Part shown: positions 8,383 to 17,603 of the stretch, one piece after another
How positions within the stretch are numbered: position 1 is the stretch's first letter
Layout: every line of letters starts with the position of its first letter
NCBI RefSeq assembly: GCF_019457915.1
Contig: NZ_JAHZSS010000003.1
Span: forward strand, 62,001-126,000
Reading direction: 5' to 3'
Source: Neiella holothuriorum
GTDB taxonomy: Bacteria; Pseudomonadota; Gammaproteobacteria; Enterobacterales; Neiellaceae
DNA: 64,000 nucleotides
Position numbers and translations under genes: made by a program
Notes under the pieces: generated by a model
The model's input: the letters and a program-made list of their open reading frames with translations, nothing else
The model's database searches: none
Told to the model about the DNA's origin: nothing

Positions 8383-9144
8383 ATGAAGCGGCAACAACTA
8401 ATCGATTATCTCGACGAACTTCTGCAAGCCGATAAAATTCGCGACTACTGCCCTAATGGCTTGCAAGTTCAAGGGCGCGACGACATTCAAAAAGTGGTTA
8501 CTGGGGTAACCGCCAGTCAAGCATTGATCGACGCTGCTATTGCCGCAAATGCTGATGCCGTATTGGTGCATCATGGTTACTTTTGGAAAAACGAATCGCC
8601 TGTTATCACCGGCATGAAATACAACCGGTTAAAGGCATTGCTCGATGCCAACATCAATTTAATCGGCTATCACTTGCCGTTAGATGTGCACCCTGAGTTA
8701 GGCAATAACGCACAGTTGGCGAAGCGCTTAAATATTGTTGATTGTGTTGGGCTGGATCCAAATGATGCCTTTTCAGTCGCCATGAAAGGACGTTTTGCCG
8801 AACCGATCAGCGGCTCTCAACTAAGCCAATCATTGCTGCAGTTGTTGAATCGAAAGCCGCTTCACATCGATGTTAAAGACCAACCGTTGCAAACAGTAGG
8901 CTGGTGTACCGGTGGCGGTCAGTCGTTTATCGAGCAAGCGGCATTAGCTGACTGTGATGTATTTATTACCGGCGAAGTGTCGGAGCAAACGGTGCACGTG
9001 GCCCGTGAGCTAAACATCGATTTTATTGCCGCTGGTCATCATGCCACCGAGCGATATGGCGTTGAAGCATTGGGTCACCACTTAGCGCAGCAGCTGCAGC
9101 TGCAGCTGGATGTTCAGTTTATTGATATCGACAACCCGGCATAA
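8383..9144 (+). CDS. Nif3-like dinuclear metal center protein (YbgI family)
   Basis: The 253-residue protein is the compact NIF3/DUF34 family member. Metal-ligand motifs are visible: VLVHHGYFW near residue 67, YHLPLDVHPELGNN near 100, and AAGHHATERYGV near 220. The family forms toroidal hexamers with two metals per subunit; E. coli YbgI has been proposed to act as a GTP cyclohydrolase-like hydrolase, but the physiological substrate is not settled. AGAGGA precedes the ATG. It lies 18 bases upstream of cmoM and may share its transcript. Confidence 0.93.
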   Translation: MKRQQLIDYLDELLQADKIRDYCPNGLQVQGRDDIQKVVTGVTASQALIDAAIAANADAVLVHHGYFWKNESPVITGMKYNRLKALLDANINLIGYHLPLDVHPELGNNAQLAKRLNIVDCVGLDPNDAFSVAMKGRFAEPISGSQLSQSLLQLLNRKPLHIDVKDQPLQTVGWCTGGGQSFIEQAALADCDVFITGEVSEQTVHVARELNIDFIAAGHHATERYGVEALGHHLAQQLQLQLDVQFIDIDNPA

Positions 9145-9162
9145 TGGCGTGATCAGAACAGC

Positions 9163-9915
9163 ATGAAATCGAATTTTGATGGCGCGATTGCTAAGTTTGC
9201 GCGCAGTATTTATCAAACCCCAAAGGGGAAAGTCAGGCTCGCTGTGTTGCAGCGTGATTTGCTGAGGCTCCGAAATGGTAAGCCCCTTCGAATACTCGAC
9301 GTTGGCGCAGGCATGGGGCAAATGGGACTGTGGTTTGCCGAAGCGGGTCATCAGGTCGTGTTGTGCGATATTTCTGCCGACATGTTAGAAGAAGCGCGCC
9401 AGCGTGCGGTTCAACTTGGCGTCGCTGATCAAGTCGAGTTGATTCAATCTGACTTGTTCGAATTGGCCGACATTGGCACATTCGACATAGTGCTGTGTCA
9501 TGCCGTGTTGGAATGGGTTGAGCGCCAACAGCAATTTGTTGAGCGGCTCACGAAATATGTTGGTGCACACGGATGGCTGAGCCTAATGCCGTACAACGCC
9601 ACATCTAAATTGATGCATAACTTAGTGCTGGGTAATTTTGAGTATGTTGCCAGTGGCATGAAACGCCGCAGCCGGCAACGGTTAAGCCCACAATGGCCTG
9701 TCGTGTTGTCCGAATTAGAGTTGTGGCTAAATGAGTTACAGCTGGATTTGAACGTATGCTCGGGTGTGCGCGTATTTAGTGATTATGTGCGCGACCGAGA
9801 TCATGCTGTTGCCAATGAAGAGCAGTTAATCGAACTCGAGTTGCAGCAATCACGCAACCCAAACTTAATTCCTATTGCCCGCTATGTGCATTACCTTTGC
9901 CAGCGAGCTGGTTAA
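9163..9915 (+). CDS. cmoM: tRNA 5-carboxymethoxyuridine methyltransferase
   Basis: CmoM (formerly SmtA) methylates cmo5U34 in certain tRNAs to the methyl ester. The 250-residue protein has the SAM motif LDVGAGMGQMGLW, the acidic loop VVLCDIS, and the family stretch FHAVLEWV-like LCHAVLEWVE. The later segments SLMPYNATSKLMHNLVLGNFEYV and GVRVFSDYVRDR match E. coli CmoM closely. The last 44 bases overlap the 3' end of the convergent solute-binding-protein gene. Confidence 0.92.
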   Translation: MKSNFDGAIAKFARSIYQTPKGKVRLAVLQRDLLRLRNGKPLRILDVGAGMGQMGLWFAEAGHQVVLCDISADMLEEARQRAVQLGVADQVELIQSDLFELADIGTFDIVLCHAVLEWVERQQQFVERLTKYVGAHGWLSLMPYNATSKLMHNLVLGNFEYVASGMKRRSRQRLSPQWPVVLSELELWLNELQLDLNVCSGVRVFSDYVRDRDHAVANEEQLIELELQQSRNPNLIPIARYVHYLCQRAG

Positions 9916-10768
9916 CGGCATGTGGTGAAAGCCACCAGTCCGTTTGCATTGGCGGAATTTGTTCCGGTAAAAAAGGATTGTTGAGCTTGATCAGCGCACG
10001 CGGGTGGCTCGCTATTTGAGAGGCAATTTGGCCGAAATGTTTGTCGAACAGCGCCTTAAAGCTGCCATCTTCCAACGCTAAGGCAAAGCCTGCAAGCAAT
10101 CGCTCGGCCAATTCAGTATTACTGCGATTGACGAAAAAGTAGCGCGGAAACACATAAAATAACGCAATGTCCTGATTGATCTTCAACTGGTCGTGAATCT
10201 TCGACTGTTCCACAAGCTCTAGTTGGATCTCATTTAAACCGCGTGGCAGGTAATCGATCTGCCCGCTACTAAGCATCGAGAATAATTCCTGATATTGCGG
10301 TGATGTCATTACCGGTAGTCGGTTGCGATACAAAATTCTAAGATCTTCCCAGTGTAAACCAAAGCCTGCGATGGCTTTTTCACGCAGTTGCTTGAGATCT
10401 GTTATTGTTTTGAATTTTGAATCTGACGATTCAGTGGTCAGAAGTAATCTGTAGCCCAACATGCCTTGCAGTAACGGTTGCTTGATGGCTTGGTAGTTGG
10501 CTTCGCGGCGTTTGCTAGTTGGTAGAAATGCGATATCGACAGCGCCTCGAGTGAGGGCGCGCAGACCTTGCTGCTCGGTTAATTGATCATTCAATGGGCT
10601 AGCTTGACTGGGGCCGTAGTCGTTCGCAGTGATATTCAGTAAGTGCTGTAGTAACTCAATGTCATAGTTAAACCGTTCGTGGCTTTGAAAGTACACGATC
10701 TGACTTTGAGCATGGCCGCGAGGGCAAAGCAACAACACCACAACCACGAGGGCAAAAAGTCGAACCAC
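9872..10768 (-). CDS. Periplasmic solute-binding protein, SBP_bac_3-like
   Basis: The 298-residue protein starts with a signal peptide (VRLFALVVVVLLLCPRGHA, cleavage near QS) and then shows the two-lobed layout of amino-acid-type binding proteins. This includes GAVDIAFLPTSKRR, a central hinge near GLHWEDLRILYRN, and the C-terminal GSFKALFDKHFG typical of SBP family 3. No permease or ATPase gene is adjacent, so it may be an orphan sensor-like protein rather than a transporter part. I choose GTG at 10768 because GGAGG lies five bases upstream; a TTG at 10780 is possible. It overlaps cmoM convergently by 44 bases. Confidence 0.78.
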   Translation of the reverse strand: MVRLFALVVVVLLLCPRGHAQSQIVYFQSHERFNYDIELLQHLLNITANDYGPSQASPLNDQLTEQQGLRALTRGAVDIAFLPTSKRREANYQAIKQPLLQGMLGYRLLLTTESSDSKFKTITDLKQLREKAIAGFGLHWEDLRILYRNRLPVMTSPQYQELFSMLSSGQIDYLPRGLNEIQLELVEQSKIHDQLKINQDIALFYVFPRYFFVNRSNTELAERLLAGFALALEDGSFKALFDKHFGQIASQIASHPRALIKLNNPFLPEQIPPMQTDWWLSPHAVNQLAGKGNAHSGQ

Positions 10769-10822
10769 CAACGCCTCCAATACACTAGACTAACGTCAAA
10801 CTTGAACTGCAATTTTGTCAGT

Positions 10823-12559
10823 ATGCCTCATACGCCCACGCAATCAACCTTACCTGTGCCGTGTTTTGAAGGCGGTAGCAATCGTGGCATTAAATTGGTT
10901 GATGGTGTTGCACACGTATCGGGTCAGTCGAGCACGAGCCCGATTGACAATGTACTGCTGGCCGCTTGGGATGTTAGTGCCTGGCTCGACGCTCCCATTT
11001 TAGCGGATGGCTATCAAATGCTATGTCAGTGGCAAGGCTCATTAAGGGCGCCAGTGGCTGTGAGCCGCTGTGCTGATAACGACGCTGACTATCGCCGATA
11101 TCCCGCTGAGCAAACGCGTTTTTACAATTACTTGCTCATAGAGTTGGAACCCGATAACAGTTATTGGTTAGTTGGTTTTGCCGATTGCCATCAATTCAAT
11201 GGCTACTTTGAATGTCGCCACGATAGCCAATTAGTTGCGGTCGTTGAGACTGAATCGTTATGCCTCGAACCGGATCAGACAGCAGTTTTACCGACGCTCG
11301 TTAGTTTGCAAGCTGACTCAATCACCGCCGTGTTTGGCAAGTTCAGCACGATCATTCAATCACGTCATGGCACGCCTAAAATTCAGCAAAGTGTTAAGGG
11401 CTGGTGCTCGTGGTATCACTACTATGAGCACATCACGACAGACATTATTGCTGACAACGCCAAGCAACTGGCACAACAGTGGACTGAGGCCGATCTGGTA
11501 CTGATTGACGATGGTTACCAGCGAGCCATGGGCGACTGGTTAATCCCGTCTAATAAATTTGCTGGCGGCGTTGAACAGGCCATTGATGCCATCACGTCGA
11601 CTGGTTGCCGCCCCGGCATTTGGTTAGCGCCGTTTATTGCGCAGTTAGATTCGCAGCTTTATAAGGAACACCCCGATTGGTTTGTACACCATGCTGACGG
11701 CAGTCCATTGTTAGCGGACAGCGTTACTTATGGCGGCTGGCGTTGTACCCCCTGGTTGTTACTTGATACCTCTCAAGATGCCCCCTGTGAATTTTTGCAG
11801 CACACGGTTGACACCATGAAGCAACAGTGGGGTATTGCGTTATTTAAACTCGATGCCTTGTACTGGGGCGCATTGGACGTGCCGAGGGCTCACCCAATGA
11901 CTAGTGTGCAAGCTTATCGGCGCGGGTTAGCTGCGATTAAACGCGGCGCAGGCGATGCTTGCGTTCTTGGCTGCAATGCGCCGATGTGGCCTTCACTTGG
12001 ATTAGTTGACGCGATGAGAACGAGTGATGACATTCATCGTCATCAGCATCGGTTTAATCAACTTCATTTGGAAAATGCAGGCCGTAGTTGGCAGCATCGT
12101 GCTTTGTGGTTGCTCGACCAAGATTGCTTAACGTTAGAGAATTTGAATACTGAGTTCCAGCAACAAAGCGCACGCCCTGAGGCTTATGAATTTCATGCAA
12201 GCTCGATACTCGCGCATGGCGGTAATTTGATATTAGGCGATGCGATGAATTGTTTGTCTGCTAGTTCAACATTGAAAGTGTCTCAGTTACTAGCGCGACT
12301 CGCGTGCACCGAGCAAGTTGTGGATTATCAGTCATTAGCGTTTGATCGAGCATCACTAATATTAGATGACAACACCACGTTGTTTTTTGCATTTCATACT
12401 AATGCCGAAGTCAGTAAAACCTTTAATTTTCAGACGAATTACGACGTTGACTGGTTTGATTTTTGGCAAGGTATTGCCTTGGCTGATCAGTGTCAGGCAT
12501 TACAAGTGGAGGTGGCGCCCAATCAGGCTAGGGTGGTGGTTGCTAAACGACGACTTTGA
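10823..12559 (+). CDS. GH36-type alpha-galactosidase (melibiase family)
   Basis: The 579-residue protein has an N-terminal beta-sandwich region and a (beta/alpha)8 barrel. Barrel motifs include VKGWCSWYHYYEHI (192-205), LIDDGYQ (227-233) and RPGIWLAPFIAQLDS (263-277). The expected nucleophile is Asp 344 in FKLD, and the expected acid/base is in MRTSDD (398-403). No signal peptide is visible, so it probably acts in the cytoplasm on oligosaccharides such as raffinose-type or melibiose-type sugars. The frame is open upstream into the divergent gene; ATG 10823 keeps the two genes apart. No sugar transporter is adjacent, so substrate is inferred from family only. Confidence 0.82.
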   Translation: MPHTPTQSTLPVPCFEGGSNRGIKLVDGVAHVSGQSSTSPIDNVLLAAWDVSAWLDAPILADGYQMLCQWQGSLRAPVAVSRCADNDADYRRYPAEQTRFYNYLLIELEPDNSYWLVGFADCHQFNGYFECRHDSQLVAVVETESLCLEPDQTAVLPTLVSLQADSITAVFGKFSTIIQSRHGTPKIQQSVKGWCSWYHYYEHITTDIIADNAKQLAQQWTEADLVLIDDGYQRAMGDWLIPSNKFAGGVEQAIDAITSTGCRPGIWLAPFIAQLDSQLYKEHPDWFVHHADGSPLLADSVTYGGWRCTPWLLLDTSQDAPCEFLQHTVDTMKQQWGIALFKLDALYWGALDVPRAHPMTSVQAYRRGLAAIKRGAGDACVLGCNAPMWPSLGLVDAMRTSDDIHRHQHRFNQLHLENAGRSWQHRALWLLDQDCLTLENLNTEFQQQSARPEAYEFHASSILAHGGNLILGDAMNCLSASSTLKVSQLLARLACTEQVVDYQSLAFDRASLILDDNTTLFFAFHTNAEVSKTFNFQTNYDVDWFDFWQGIALADQCQALQVEVAPNQARVVVAKRRL

Positions 12560-12561
12560 AT

Positions 12562-13185
12562 TTAAAAGTCGAATTGCAGCTGCAAACCAAGGTTGGCATC
12601 GCCTAGACCAGGGATTGTGCCGGTGGTGTAAACAGAGCGAAGGCGAGTGCGCTCATCAAGTGCCATGGTCGCACCTAAACCGAATGCCATTTTAGCTTCC
12701 GTAAATTCGATGTCGGCGTAAGGCATGTATTGTTGCAGTGGATCATCTTGGCTGCGGTGGCTTAACGCATAAAACAAAGGATCGTATGCTTGAGTAAACA
12801 ATTCAAAGCGTACGTTATCCGATGGCAACGCAACTAATGGCATTGAAAAATAGCGATAGGATTCGGCTTGGGTGTCATAAAAGCCATCGGTTGCAGCCGG
12901 CAAAATTTCAATTTTATGGCTGTAATTGACCAATGACTGGTAAAACGAATTGTAGGTTTGCACCACCGCTTGGCGAGCTCTGGTTAGCGATAAAAAGTCG
13001 TATTGTTGGTTCGCGTCAAATTCGTCATAGGCTTGTTGGCCTGTCGGCAATTCAGTCGACGAATTAGCTGTGCTAGATAAACTTTGATAGTCGAGGTAGT
13101 CGTCAGTCATTGCATGGCAAACACTGTTTAGTGAGAGCAGCAACACCCCAAACGCTAATATTGTTGAGCTAACAAAATACTTCAT
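12562..13185 (-). CDS. Exported protein of unknown function, possibly outer-membrane associated
   Basis: I do not recognise this 207-residue protein. It has a clear signal peptide (MKYFVSSTILAFGVLLLSLN, cleavage near CHA) and no further hydrophobic segments. The last residues, LGLQLQFDF, end in an aromatic with alternating hydrophobics, as in outer-membrane barrel proteins, but it is short for a barrel. The frame extends 51 codons upstream; the chosen ATG directly precedes the signal peptide and has AAGG about six bases before it. It converges on the GH36 gene with a two-base gap. Confidence 0.7.
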   Translation of the reverse strand: MKYFVSSTILAFGVLLLSLNSVCHAMTDDYLDYQSLSSTANSSTELPTGQQAYDEFDANQQYDFLSLTRARQAVVQTYNSFYQSLVNYSHKIEILPAATDGFYDTQAESYRYFSMPLVALPSDNVRFELFTQAYDPLFYALSHRSQDDPLQQYMPYADIEFTEAKMAFGLGATMALDERTRLRSVYTTGTIPGLGDANLGLQLQFDF

Positions 13186-13513
13186 AGAGACCTTTTCACG
13201 ACGAACAACTTCAAATGTACGTGTACTGCATCCGGTCAGTAGACGCAGCCAAACTACCAGCTTTGTTGCACAAAAATCAACCAGAATGCTCGATATTAAA
13301 GATTTCTGTGAAGCCTTCGTAAATTTACGGTTTGCCAATGCCGTTCGGTTGAACTAATTGCCATTGCTTCAATACATGCTGATTTTTGGCATAAATCTGA
13401 GTGCGCGACAGGTTAAAACTAGGTGGCGGTGTGCTGATTTGTCTGTATCATTTGCACCAACTAAAGCCCAACAATAAGGGCTTATTAAATTTGTTTTAAA
13501 GGGATGATTCGAT
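13186..13513. other. Divergent intergenic region with leader hairpin
   Basis: These 328 bases separate two divergently transcribed envelope genes. I see no convincing small gene. A hairpin AAGCCC/GGGCTT (13464-13469 with 13478-13483) lies about 30 bases before the start codon at 13514, within the likely 5' leader. Promoters for both genes must lie here but I could not assign hexamers with confidence. Confidence 0.5.
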
Positions 13514-14719
13514 ATGCGGAGCTTTGTTACCGCCGTTCTGCCAAGCGCAGGCGCTGTTCTAATGTTGGGCACACAGCTAGCTCAGGCTGCGGGTTATGAG
13601 CCAGCGCAAATTGACGTGGGAGCCGGCTTAGGGTTGGTGCCTCAAATCGCCATCAAAAATGGTTTCGATGACAATACTGCCAACCAATCTTCAAATGAAA
13701 TCGACAGTTGGTTTACTGTAATCAAACCCCGTCTAACACTGGAAGGTGGCGGAGACATTAGTCACTTGGCCGTTACTTATGAATTGGCTGACGGGCGTTA
13801 TCACTCCAGCGATGAAGATGACTTTACCGATCATAAATTTATCACTGAATTGCACCATGAATTTACCAGTAAACACCGGGTTGATTTAGATTACCGCTTC
13901 AGTCGTGTACATGAAGAGCGGGGCACAGGTATAAGCGAAGGGCAAGGCGAATCGCTGACCGAAGTGGCTGAAAAAGACATCCATCGGGCAGATTTGGTAT
14001 ATGGCATTGGCGCTGCACAAGCGCGCTTTAACTTCGATATTAATGTTAATTACGAAGATCTCGCCTACCGCAATTACGAGCAATTAACTCAATATAGTGA
14101 TTACGATACCATTGGCGGCGGCGCCACTGTTTATTACCGTTTGGGGCCTGATTCGTCACTCCTTCTTGACGCACAATACGCCGAGCGATCTTATGATCTA
14201 TTGCCACCGTCGGGGCTTAGCCGTGATAGCAGCGATCAACAGCTGCGCTTGGGTTTTCGCTGGCAAGCAACGGGCGTTAGTGCCGGAACGTTTAAGCTAG
14301 GCTACGCAGAGCGTGATTACGATGACGCGCAGCGTTCGGACTTTTCTGGCCTGACGTGGTCATTGGGCGCTGAATGGGCACCAAAAACCTATTCAACGTT
14401 TTATATCGAAAGTGGCCGCAGGGCAAAAGATCCTGATACGCTCGGTGATTACGTGAGAGAAACAACGGCGCAAATCCGCTGGGAACATGGCTGGACGGAG
14501 CGCTTTACCACTCTTGCCTCCATTGCCTATCAAGATGAAGAATATACTGGCATTGAACGTGACGATGACGCACTGACCGGTGAAATTGGCGCCCGTTACC
14601 ATTGGCGCCGTTGGCTAAACACCGATTTGAGCTATCAATACATTGACCAAGACTCAACATTCGATGCGCTCACCTACGACAAAAATATCTATTGGCTTAC
14701 CGTGACGGCTTCACTTTAA
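13514..14719 (+). CDS. Outer-membrane beta-barrel protein (BBP2-like)
   Basis: The 401-residue protein has a signal peptide ending near QAAG. After it come many alternating amphipathic strands separated by acidic loops, with repeated patterns such as DYRFSRVHEER, LDAQYAERSYDLL, FKLGYAERDYDD and LSYQYIDQDSTFD. It ends in LTVTASL. This looks like the beta-barrel proteins (PF10082-like) often found with polysaccharide export clusters, although no such cluster is here. A ligand or transport role cannot be read from the sequence. AGGGA lies nine bases upstream of the ATG. Confidence 0.75.
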   Translation: MRSFVTAVLPSAGAVLMLGTQLAQAAGYEPAQIDVGAGLGLVPQIAIKNGFDDNTANQSSNEIDSWFTVIKPRLTLEGGGDISHLAVTYELADGRYHSSDEDDFTDHKFITELHHEFTSKHRVDLDYRFSRVHEERGTGISEGQGESLTEVAEKDIHRADLVYGIGAAQARFNFDINVNYEDLAYRNYEQLTQYSDYDTIGGGATVYYRLGPDSSLLLDAQYAERSYDLLPPSGLSRDSSDQQLRLGFRWQATGVSAGTFKLGYAERDYDDAQRSDFSGLTWSLGAEWAPKTYSTFYIESGRRAKDPDTLGDYVRETTAQIRWEHGWTERFTTLASIAYQDEEYTGIERDDDALTGEIGARYHWRRWLNTDLSYQYIDQDSTFDALTYDKNIYWLTVTASL

Positions 14720-14770
14720 TGGCGACAACGAACGGCTCTGACATGCCACAACTCTGCGAGCGCCATTAAT

Positions 14771-16708
14771 ATGGCAGTAAAAAGTGTTGCCAAATGCTTT
14801 GAGCCAGACGGAGAGCTAGCCAAAGCGATCCCGCAATTCCGCCCGCGTGATGCGCAAATTGATATGGCAAAAGCTGTTGAAACAGCCATGAAGCAAAAAA
14901 CTAGCTTGGTGGTTGAAGCAGGCACTGGTACAGGTAAAACCTTCGCCTATTTAGTGCCAGCGCTTCGTCATAAAGGCAAAACCATTGTCAGCACCGGTAC
15001 CAAAGCGCTACAAGAGCAGCTGTTTCATCGTGATTTGCCTACGGTTGTCGATGCACTGGCCTGTGGTCGCCCGATTGCGCTTTTAAAAGGGCGCTCTAAT
15101 TACTTGTGCCGCTATCGTATGAATTTGCACCTAAAGCAAGCCGACACGCTATTAGAAGCAGACTTGCAGGCTGATTTGGTGATTGTTAAGCGGTGGGCGA
15201 ATACGAGCGACAGCGGTGATATTGGTGAACTTACCGAGCTGGGTGAGGATAGCCGTATCTACCCCTATGTCACCTCCACCCAAGATAACTGCTTGGGGCG
15301 TGATTGTGCGGACTATGACGAATGCTATTTATTAAAAGCCCGCAAAAAGGCGCAAGAAGCAGAAGTGGTGGTGATTAATCATCATTTGTTTTTTGCTGAT
15401 ATGGCCATTAAAGACACTGGTTTTGGTGAACTGTTGCCTCAAGCGGACACGTTTATTTTTGATGAAGCGCATCAGCTGCCTGACGTTGCCACTTTATATT
15501 TTGGTACGTCGCTATCGACACGCCAGCTGACGGATTTAAGCAAAGATGTTGAAGCGGCTTATCGCAGCGAAGCGAAGGATCAAGCGCAGCTTAGTAAGGC
15601 GGGTTCACGTTTAAGCCAAGCGGCTCAAGACTTACGCCTTTGTTTTGCGCGAGATCCCAGTAAAGGAAATTGGCGCGAGCAGTTACAAACCCCAGATGTT
15701 CAACGCGCGATTAAACGACTAACAGATGATTTAAGCTTTTTATTTGATGTACTGAAACTGGCGTTGGGTCGCGGTAAGTTAATCGATCAATGTTGGGAGC
15801 GATGTAGCCAATATATCAATCAATTAAAAGCCGTTTGCCAAGTTGAAGAGCTGGGAAATAGTTATTGGTTTGAAACAACGCCGCGCCACCTGATCATGCA
15901 TTTAACACCGCTTGATATCGCCAGCCGATTTGAAGACTTCATGGGGCAGCAGCATGCCAGTTGGGTGTTTACCTCCGCCACCTTAAAAGTGGCCGATGGC
16001 TTTGGCCACTTTGCTAGCCAAATGGGGATCCAGCGTACTGCTGAATTAGGCTTGGCCAGCCCATTTGACTACCAGCAACAAAGCTTGTTGTACGTGCCGG
16101 CAAACTTGCCTGAGCCGGGTGGCGGTCAGCCCACTACCGATCAGTTTATTAATTGTATTATGCCGCTTATTAATGCGAGTCGTGGTGGCGTGTTTGTGCT
16201 GTTTACCAGCCATCGTATGATGCAGCTTGTGGCAGCGGCTATCACTGAACAACTGACTCGGCCAGTGTTGGTACAAGGTAAAAGCTCAAAGCGAATTCTA
16301 CTTGACCAGTTTGTAGCTGCAGGCGACGCCGTGTTATTGGCCACCGGTAGTTTTTGGGAAGGGGTCGATGTCCGAGGCGACGCATTAAGCTGTGTTATTA
16401 TCGATAAATTGCCCTTTGGGGCTCCGGATGATCCGCTATTAAGCGCGCGCATTGAAGATTGCCGACGTGGCGGAGGAGATCCATTTGGCAGCATTCAGAT
16501 TCCACAAGCGGTGATCACGCTAAAGCAGGGCGCCGGGCGTTTAATTCGCTCCATCACCGATCGCGGTTTGTTGGCCATATGCGATGCCCGCTTGGCGTCA
16601 CGCGGCTACGGCAAAACCTTTCTACAAAGTTTGCCTGATATGCCACGCACTCGCCTTGAAAGTAAGGCTGTAGCGTTTTTGCAGCAGCAACTGTCCGACA
16701 ACGACTAA
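14771..16708 (+). CDS. yoaA: ATP-dependent DNA helicase YoaA (DinG/XPD-like)
   Basis: YoaA is an iron-sulfur superfamily 2 helicase that partners the polymerase III chi subunit in repair of replication damage. The 645-residue protein shows Walker A (EAGTGTGKT, 49-57) and four Fe-S Cys at 113, 174, 179 and 185 (NYLC and DNCLGRDCADYDEC). It also has DEAH at 231-234, TSATL, and the motif VI region LKQGAGRLIR. It matches E. coli YoaA along its full length. The order yoaA-tsaB-...-fadD is conserved with E. coli. Confidence 0.95.
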   Translation: MAVKSVAKCFEPDGELAKAIPQFRPRDAQIDMAKAVETAMKQKTSLVVEAGTGTGKTFAYLVPALRHKGKTIVSTGTKALQEQLFHRDLPTVVDALACGRPIALLKGRSNYLCRYRMNLHLKQADTLLEADLQADLVIVKRWANTSDSGDIGELTELGEDSRIYPYVTSTQDNCLGRDCADYDECYLLKARKKAQEAEVVVINHHLFFADMAIKDTGFGELLPQADTFIFDEAHQLPDVATLYFGTSLSTRQLTDLSKDVEAAYRSEAKDQAQLSKAGSRLSQAAQDLRLCFARDPSKGNWREQLQTPDVQRAIKRLTDDLSFLFDVLKLALGRGKLIDQCWERCSQYINQLKAVCQVEELGNSYWFETTPRHLIMHLTPLDIASRFEDFMGQQHASWVFTSATLKVADGFGHFASQMGIQRTAELGLASPFDYQQQSLLYVPANLPEPGGGQPTTDQFINCIMPLINASRGGVFVLFTSHRMMQLVAAAITEQLTRPVLVQGKSSKRILLDQFVAAGDAVLLATGSFWEGVDVRGDALSCVIIDKLPFGAPDDPLLSARIEDCRRGGGDPFGSIQIPQAVITLKQGAGRLIRSITDRGLLAICDARLASRGYGKTFLQSLPDMPRTRLESKAVAFLQQQLSDND

Positions 16709-16743
16709 ACCACTACAACGACAAGATAACGAAAGAAACCTTC

Positions 16744-17454
16744 ATGACTAAAGCACGGATCCTGGCGATTGATACTTGCACTGAGAGTTGCTCAAGTGCG
16801 CTGCTCTGCGATGGCGACATTATCAGTCAAAGCCAATTAGCGCCGCGTGAGCACGCCAAATTATTACTACCTATGGTCCAGCAATTACTCGCTGACGCGC
16901 AAATGAGTTTAAGCCAACTTGATGCCATTGCATTTGGCCGTGGCCCGGGAAGCTTTACTGGTGTGCGGATTGGTACTGCAACGGCGCAAGGGTTGGCGTT
17001 TGGCGCCGATTTGCCGGTATTACCGATTTCAACCCTACAAGCCTTAGCACGGCAAGGTTATCGTTTATCCGGCATCGAGCAACAATTGGCAGCTATTGAC
17101 GCGCGCATGAACGAAATGTATCTGGGCGCCTATCGTCATCTCGACGGTGACATGGTTGCCGTTGCCAAAGAGCGGGTTTGCCCACCCGAACACTGGCGTG
17201 AGATCATCGAAAGTGCGCCAGCTACTTCCGATTGGTATGCGACTGGCTCTGGTTGGAACGCTTACTTAGCAACTCTCGGCGAGTTACCGTCTAATGTAAC
17301 GTGTCATGCTGACGACCTATTTCCGCTCGCAGAAGACATGGTTGCGTTGGCTGAGTTTGCTTGGGCTCGAGGTGAAGCTGTGGATGCGGCACTTGCACAG
17401 CCTGTTTATTTACGCGATACCGTGACCTGGAAAAAATTGCCCGGCCGCGAATAA
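16744..17454 (+). CDS. tsaB: tRNA threonylcarbamoyladenosine biosynthesis protein TsaB
   Basis: TsaB is the ASKHA-fold scaffold that binds TsaD and TsaE in the t6A37 tRNA modification pathway. The 236-residue protein has ILAIDTCTESCSSALL at the N-terminus, the AFGRGPGSFTGVRIGTATAQGLAFG block (about 62-86), and the short C-terminal PVYLRDTVTWKK. It follows yoaA by 35 bases on the same strand, the same neighbour as in E. coli. Confidence 0.95.
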   Translation: MTKARILAIDTCTESCSSALLCDGDIISQSQLAPREHAKLLLPMVQQLLADAQMSLSQLDAIAFGRGPGSFTGVRIGTATAQGLAFGADLPVLPISTLQALARQGYRLSGIEQQLAAIDARMNEMYLGAYRHLDGDMVAVAKERVCPPEHWREIIESAPATSDWYATGSGWNAYLATLGELPSNVTCHADDLFPLAEDMVALAEFAWARGEAVDAALAQPVYLRDTVTWKKLPGRE

Positions 17455-17603
17455 TTTTTAAGCTAAATTCTCACCAAATCAGCTCAAGCCAGCCGATTCT
17501 GTTTCAAAATATGAATAGGGCTGGCTATTTTGACTGAAATTCCCTTATGTTATCGCCCGTACTCTTCCGTAATGACAATAAATCTCAATAAAGGAATAAC
17601 CCT

